64,000 bases of DNA from Bacteroidota bacterium. GTDB taxonomy: Bacteria > Bacteroidota > Bacteroidia > Bacteroidales > Prolixibacteraceae. A model generated the notes under the pieces. That model saw only the letters and a program-made list of their open reading frames with translations. It was not told where the DNA came from and made no database searches. Below are positions 59,635-64,000 of this stretch, one piece after another; position 1 is the stretch's first letter; every line of letters begins with the position of its first letter. The stretch spans positions 17,021-81,020 of the forward strand of contig JAUYMU010000128.1 of assembly GCA_030698405.1 (NCBI GenBank). The letters run 5' to 3'. The translations under genes were made by a program, and so were the position numbers.

Positions 59635-60561
59635 ATGGCACAGTTCTTCTCCGCTTTTCAATCCATCGGCCCGTTGTTTCTGGTCATTTTTGTCGGGATG
59701 GTTGTTAGCCGCAACAAATCGGTTGACGATAGGTGGCTCGAAATACTGAACAATTATGCGCTTTGGATTGGTTTCCCAGCCTTGATTCTGGTTGCTTTGT
59801 CGCGACTGGAGTGGAACATGAATTTGTATGGCAGCCTGATTGGCTGGAATTCTGCAAGGATTGTTTTTTCTATGCTGATGGTTTTTCCGGTATCGGCGCT
59901 TCTGAAATTAAAGAACCGTACGCGCCGCACCTTATTTCTGGCCGTTTCGTATGGGAATGTTGCCTATCTGGGAATTCCGGTTTTGCGGAGTGCTTTCGGC
60001 GATCAAATTCTGCCCGAAGCCACCATGATTTCGTCGGTTTACGTTTTTTGGATGTTTACACTGGGAATTTTTCTGGTCGAATATTTTGGCGATCACAAAG
60101 TTCATATCCGTGAGTTACTTGTACGGCTGGTAACAAATCCATTGCTGATCGCTGTTTTTATTGGACTTTTTATTGCCATCAATCATTTACAGCTACCAAA
60201 GATTGTGATGGGCGGACTTGATATTTTTGCCAATTCAGTTACAGCTGTCGTGCTTTTTTCACTTGGATTGTTCATGGGCAAACAGCCTTTTGGCAAATTT
60301 CGAGAATGGTTGCCGGTATTGGCTTTCAGCATGGTAATCCTTTTTGTTTTACCGCTATTGTTTTACCTGATATTGAAGCCTTTTATGGATTTGCAGTTAA
60401 GCCGCGCCTGGGTTCTGGAAGCCGCAATGCCAATGGGATTGACCGCTTACGCACTTTGTATGAAGTATGAATTAAATACAGAATTTGCATCGAGAGCAGT
60501 GGTATTAAGCACTTTGCTGGCTTTGTTAAGCTTGCCTTTTTGGTTGGTCTTTCTGAATTAA
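59635..60561 (+). CDS. AEC-family (auxin efflux carrier-like) transporter
   Basis: A 308-residue inner-membrane protein with about ten hydrophobic helices. SIGPLFLVIFVGMVVSR, NYALWIGFPALILVALS, SYGNVAYLGIPVLRSAFGD and LEAAMPMGLTAYALCMKYEL are AEC signatures. These carriers export or import organic acids or other small anions; the substrate is unknown. Its last 36 bases overlap the 3' end of the convergent CobW-family gene. Confidence 0.88.
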   Translation: MAQFFSAFQSIGPLFLVIFVGMVVSRNKSVDDRWLEILNNYALWIGFPALILVALSRLEWNMNLYGSLIGWNSARIVFSMLMVFPVSALLKLKNRTRRTLFLAVSYGNVAYLGIPVLRSAFGDQILPEATMISSVYVFWMFTLGIFLVEYFGDHKVHIRELLVRLVTNPLLIAVFIGLFIAINHLQLPKIVMGGLDIFANSVTAVVLFSLGLFMGKQPFGKFREWLPVLAFSMVILFVLPLLFYLILKPFMDLQLSRAWVLEAAMPMGLTAYALCMKYELNTEFASRAVVLSTLLALLSLPFWLVFLN

Positions 60562-61512
60562 AAACTCCAGGATTTCTTTTTCAATCTGGTATTTGCTGAT
60601 GTCTTTACCTATAAAAACCAATACGTTTTCAAGCGGTGCGTAAGGATTGTGTACTGATCCTTCCGAAACCGATATCATCCCACCAACCGATTGCACAATC
60701 CCGATCAGCGGATTGTTTTCGAAATTGATCATTCCTTTAATTCTGAAAACGTCTTTTCGGTGCAGTGATGCAAAATATTTAAACCAATCACGGAAACGGG
60801 TTTCGTTTATAAAACCGTCAAACCGAATGGTGAAACTGTGAAATCCGCCATTTTCGGGCTCGCTGAAAAACGGTTTCCGTAATTTGCGGACAAACTCGTC
60901 CTGCAAATCAGGCTGCAACTGATATAAATGTAAAGGTTCAACCCGTGAATAATCAGTTTCGATTACCATGGCAGTTTTATTGAGTGCTGCCAATTTATTC
61001 CGGATGTTGGTGAGCGTTTTTAAATTAACATCACTCACTTTGTTTAGTACGACCATATCGCTCAGAATGATCTGCTTTTGCTGTTCAATACCGGCAATGT
61101 GCTCCGAAAAGTTAACGGAATCAACCAAACAAATCGTTCCGCTCAGCTCAAACAAGCGGTTAAGTTCAGCGTCCTCATAAAATGGTGCGATGATTGGCGC
61201 GGGGTCGGCAATTCCGGTGGTCTCAATGATTAATTGTTCCAGATGATCGTGTTTTCTTATCAATTCCTGAAGAGTCATTGCAAATTCATTGAAAATTGTA
61301 CAACAAATGCAGCCATTGTTTAATTCAATGATGCTTTCAGGCTTATAGTCGGCAATTAGCATCGAATCGATGGATGTATCACCAAACTCGTTTTCAATCA
61401 GGCCAATTTTAACCCCTTCGTTTTGTAATAAAAGGTTATTAATAAAGGTTGTTTTACCGGCTCCCAGGAAGCCGGTGACGATCATAACAGGTATTTTAGG
61501 TTTTTCTGACAA
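60526..61512 (-). CDS. CobW/ZNG1-family GTP-dependent metallochaperone
   Basis: A 328-residue P-loop GTPase of the G3E family: Walker A GFLGAGKTTFINN, LIENEFGDTSID, metal motif GCICC, IIETTGIADPAPI, VVLNKVSD, and a C-terminal CobW domain (FRIKGMINFENNPLIGIVQS). CobW-type chaperones deliver zinc or other metals to client enzymes. No cobalamin gene is near. The start ATG at 61512 gives the usual N-terminus. It overlaps the AEC gene by 36 bases at the 3' end. Confidence 0.88.
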   Translation of the reverse strand: MSEKPKIPVMIVTGFLGAGKTTFINNLLLQNEGVKIGLIENEFGDTSIDSMLIADYKPESIIELNNGCICCTIFNEFAMTLQELIRKHDHLEQLIIETTGIADPAPIIAPFYEDAELNRLFELSGTICLVDSVNFSEHIAGIEQQKQIILSDMVVLNKVSDVNLKTLTNIRNKLAALNKTAMVIETDYSRVEPLHLYQLQPDLQDEFVRKLRKPFFSEPENGGFHSFTIRFDGFINETRFRDWFKYFASLHRKDVFRIKGMINFENNPLIGIVQSVGGMISVSEGSVHNPYAPLENVLVFIGKDISKYQIEKEILEFLIQKDQPKRQA

Positions 61513-61708
61513 AATGAAAAGAAATTAGTATTTGAACTTATTGTAGGCACTTCAGTTTATTCATTAAAATTAAACCAATTTTCTCAAACTATTATACTCA
61601 TTTAAAGGGTTTTTATCTTTTCAGATGTTTTATTAAACAGCTAATAAGCCGAAATTAATATTTATAAAACGATGTAATTATGAACAGAATTACTTATCTT
61701 ATAAGGCA

Positions 61709-62407
61709 TTGAAAATTATTAATCCGCACGGAGGGCCATGGGCACGCGATTACTGGGGTTTCAATCCTGAAGTACAGTTTCTGGCAAACAATGGTTATGC
61801 TGTTTTACAGATGAATTTCAGAGGATCGACTGGTTTTGGCAGAAAATTCTGGGAAGCATCGTTTAAGCAATGGGGCCGCACCATGCAGGACGATATTTCG
61901 GATGGGGTAAAATGGCTGGTTGATCAGGAAATTGCCGATCCGAAACGGGTTGCCATTTATGGCGGAAGTTATGGCGGTTATGCAACTTTGGCCGGACATA
62001 CTCTTACTCCTGAATTGTATGCTGCGGGAGTTGACTATGTAGGCGTTTCGAATATGTTTACATTTATGAACACCATTCCACCATATTGGGAACCGTTGCG
62101 CGACATGTTTTATGAAATGGTTGGAAACCCGAAAGCCGACAGTTTAATGTTAGCAGAAGTTTCACCGGTTTTTCTGGTCGATAAAATTAAAGCCCCGCTA
62201 TTTGTTGCTCAGGGTGCAAACGATCCGCGTGTGAATATTGCTGAGTCAGATCAAATTGTGGCAGCTTTGAAGAGCCGTGGAATTGATGTTGAATACCTTG
62301 TGAAAGACAACGAAGGACACGGCTTCCGTAACGAAGAAAACCGTTTCGAATTTTACCGTGCGATGCTGGCATTTCTCGACAAACACCTGAAAACACAGGA
62401 AAAATAA
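61709..62407 (+). pseudogene. S9-family peptidase catalytic domain without its propeller
   Basis: A 232-codon frame with the alpha/beta hydrolase domain of prolyl oligopeptidase-family (S9) enzymes: INPHGGPWARDYWGFN, nucleophile in YGGSYGGYA, aspartate in QGANDPRV and histidine in NEGHGFRNE. The full enzymes are about 600-700 residues with an N-terminal beta-propeller that is absent here. The only start is a TTG in the first conserved strand, and no propeller-like coding precedes it, only A/T-rich sequence with stops. I treat it as a 5'-truncated gene, though the catalytic triad is complete and some product might fold. Confidence 0.55.
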
Positions 62408-62443
62408 GTCTGAAATTATATTTAGCGTTATAATTTTGATAGC

Positions 62444-62470
62444 CAGGGTTTCACTCGCAGTGAGACCCTG
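62444..62470 (+). terminator. Terminator after the S9 domain
   Basis: CAGGGTTTCACT and AGTGAGACCCTG form a 12-bp stem with one wobble pair around a CGC loop, 36 bases beyond the stop codon. The T-run is poor (ACTTGTTTAG). Confidence 0.6.
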
Positions 62471-62571
62471 ACTTGTTTAGTGCCAATTTCTGATTTTCAA
62501 AAACAGAAAAGCTGATTTTATTGTTATTGAAGTCTTTTAAATGAATAGGATAGTTTTAAAAATTAATTTGA

Positions 62572-63675
62572 ATGAAGATAATGACAATAATAGTTTCTGT
62601 AATAATAGCATTTGTGTTGGCTGTCTCTTTGTTTATGCAGCATCCAAAATTCGGAAAAGCTGCCACTGGCGAGCGTTTGAAACGCATTCACCAATCACCG
62701 AACTTCCGTGACGGACAGTTTCAGAACCTGAGTTTTACTCCCACTTTTGCTGAAGATGTGTCAAAATGGGAAATGATCAGAGATGGTATTTTCAAGATAA
62801 ATAAACGGAAGAAACCGGTTGGCAGTTTTCCATCAACAAAGACCAATCTTTTAACGCTCGATCCTGAAAAAGATGTGCTGGTTTGGTTCGGGCATTCGTC
62901 GTATTTTATGCAAATTGACGGGAAAAAGATTCTGGTCGATCCTGTTTTTAGCGGTCATGCTTCGCCATTTTCGTTTATGGTGAAAAGTTTTGAGGGAAGC
63001 GATATTTATACTCCCGAAGATTTTCCGGAAATTGATTACCTGTTCATTACCCACGATCACTGGGATCATCTGGATTACAAAACGGTGCTGAAACTGAAGC
63101 CAAAACTTGGAAAGATCATTACCAGTTTGGGCACAGGCGCTCATTTCGAACATTGGGGATTTTCGCCGGAACAAATCATCGAAAAAGACTGGAATGAATC
63201 GGCAATGCTGGATTCCGGCTTTGTAATAACCGCCACGCCAGGTCGGCATTTCTCCGGAAGGGGCTTCAAACGCAACCAGGCCATTTGGGTTTCGTTTGTA
63301 TTGCAAACACCTTCGAAAAAGATTTTCATCGGTGGCGATTCCGGTTACGATACTCATTTTGCCAAAATTGGTCAAGAGCACGGTCCTTTCGATCTGGCTT
63401 TGCTCGAATGTGGTCAGTACAATAAATCGTGGAAATACATTCACATGATGCCGGAAGAATTGGTTCAGGCGGCCACCGACTTAAAAGCAAAAACCTTCAT
63501 GCCGGTTCATTGGGGCAAATTCGCACTTGCACTGCACGCCTGGGACGAGCCGATTGAAAGGGTTACAACCGAAGCACACCGTATGAATGTTCCCATTCTT
63601 CACCCAATGATTGGGGAGGAAGTGAATTTGGATGTATTCGGTGTTCAATCTGAATGGTGGAAAAGTATAAACTGA
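62572..63675 (+). CDS. MBL-fold hydrolase, NAPE-PLD/UlaG-like, membrane-anchored
   Basis: A 367-residue metallo-beta-lactamase-fold protein. It begins with a membrane segment (VSVIIAFVLAVSLFMQ), then a spacer and the hydrolase: VLVWFGHSSYFMQIDGKKIL, VDPVFSGHASPF, the metal site FITHDHWDHLDY, ITATPGRHFSGRGF (written ATPGRHFSGRG), FIGGDSGYDTHF and MPVHWGKFAL. This pattern resembles N-acylphosphatidylethanolamine phospholipase D and UlaG-like relatives. The substrate may be a phospholipid or other phosphodiester on the periplasmic side. Confidence 0.85.
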   Translation: MKIMTIIVSVIIAFVLAVSLFMQHPKFGKAATGERLKRIHQSPNFRDGQFQNLSFTPTFAEDVSKWEMIRDGIFKINKRKKPVGSFPSTKTNLLTLDPEKDVLVWFGHSSYFMQIDGKKILVDPVFSGHASPFSFMVKSFEGSDIYTPEDFPEIDYLFITHDHWDHLDYKTVLKLKPKLGKIITSLGTGAHFEHWGFSPEQIIEKDWNESAMLDSGFVITATPGRHFSGRGFKRNQAIWVSFVLQTPSKKIFIGGDSGYDTHFAKIGQEHGPFDLALLECGQYNKSWKYIHMMPEELVQAATDLKAKTFMPVHWGKFALALHAWDEPIERVTTEAHRMNVPILHPMIGEEVNLDVFGVQSEWWKSIN

Positions 63676-63780
63676 TAAATATTTTTCAGGGTTCAAATAC
63701 AATTCAGGTTATCTACTATTTCCCTCGTATCTTCATTATTTTCGTACATTTGCTTTGGTACAATTAAAGAAATTTTGTCT

Positions 63781-63996
63781 ATGGAAACAGTTCTCGTGCA
63801 AATAACCAACGATAAGGCTTACAAACTTCTTGCGGATCTGGAGGATCTTAACATTATAAAGGTGCTAAAGAAAAACATACAGCCCAAAGAAAAGCTTTCA
63901 GAAAAATATGCAGGGAAGCTACCTTCAGATGTTGCTGATGAACTTCAAAATTTTGTAAATGAAAGCCGTAACGAATGGAACAGTCGCAATGTTTAA
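63781..63996 (+). CDS. Antitoxin-like protein of a vapBC-type pair
   Basis: A 71-residue protein starting at ATG 63781 (METVLVQITNDKAYKLLADL); an upstream TTG at 63775 adds two residues. It is homologous to the antitoxin at 20817-21032 (shared IKVLK, KLSEKYAG, EWN), so both are one antitoxin family. A PIN-type toxin frame begins inside its last codons. TACATTTG at 63745-63752 is a possible -7 element. Confidence 0.7.
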   Translation: METVLVQITNDKAYKLLADLEDLNIIKVLKKNIQPKEKLSEKYAGKLPSDVADELQNFVNESRNEWNSRNV

Positions 63997-64000
63997 TTGA
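63975..64000 (+). CDS. Start of a PIN-domain toxin gene (cut by the window end)
   Basis: ATG at 63975 starts MEQSQCLI, followed by GA at the window edge, consistent with the LID of a PIN toxin. It overlaps the antitoxin by 22 bases, similar to the arrangement of the remnant at 20707-20832. Only 26 bases are visible, so whether the toxin is complete cannot be seen. Confidence 0.5.

Overview
The window looks like a chromosome segment of a Bacteroidota bacterium, probably class Bacteroidia. The signs are a SusC/SusD pair with lipoprotein partners, two proteins with type IX secretion (T9SS) C-terminal domains, lipoproteins with SSC or AAC lipoboxes, a LytTR two-component pair, FKBP lipoproteins of the GldI type, and promoters resembling the Bacteroidota -33/-7 pattern (TTTG ... 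TAnnTTTG). A two-subunit 2-oxoacid:ferredoxin oxidoreductase suggests anaerobic or microaerobic metabolism. A Marinilabiliales-like relative is my guess only. I see no rRNA, tRNA, CRISPR array, prophage or complete insertion sequence.

Layout. 1-3.3 kb is worn ground: the tail of an MscS channel with an in-frame stop, an intact AAA/DUF4143-type ATPase, a decayed stretch, and a methyltransferase. 3.3-20.7 kb is mostly housekeeping: a VTT membrane protein, a ProC-like reductase, a rhodanese, a PKD/T9SS protein, a RACo-like ferredoxin/ASKHA protein, a PQQ-type propeller, a DHOD-like enzyme, the PLP-homeostasis protein, pabB-pabC, a DUF6364-like/PIN toxin-antitoxin pair, a PhnP-like MBL enzyme, an RsmI-like methyltransferase, ndk, nrnA, two FKBP lipoproteins and a YciB-Nudix fusion. 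20.7-25 kb holds an antitoxin with a collapsed vapC, then a CPA2 antiporter followed by a glycosyltransferase-HAD fusion that reads as a one-polypeptide glucosyl- or mannosylglycerate synthase. 25-36.6 kb carries a LytS/LytR-type pair, a CDGSH protein, two sugar-lactonase-type propellers, a P-type ATPase, a broken VTT gene, three small envelope ORFs, folE, hldD and yaaA.

36.6-51.3 kb, all on the minus strand, is a polysaccharide utilization locus (PUL): a sensor-regulator with a LuxR-type HTH, SusC, SusD, a surface glycan-binding lipoprotein, a GH30 glycosidase and a T9SS-exported protein made of six E-set modules. It is followed by a GlpD relative that has lost an internal segment and by a GH30 fragment. 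51.3-64 kb has korAB, a gamma-carbonic anhydrase, a repeat-rich spacer, a GH2 beta-galactosidase lipoprotein, a beta-PGM-like HAD enzyme, an AEC transporter, a CobW-family GTPase, an S9 peptidase catalytic domain without its propeller, an MBL lipid hydrolase-like protein and the start of a second vapBC-like pair.

The most promising system is the antiporter plus fused synthase/phosphatase at 21.1-24.9 kb, which looks like a compact salt- or osmotic-stress unit. Also notable are the YciB-Nudix fusion, the 882-bp internal duplication in the E-set protein, and the number of genes caught in decay (mscS, vapC, glpD, GH30, VTT, S9).
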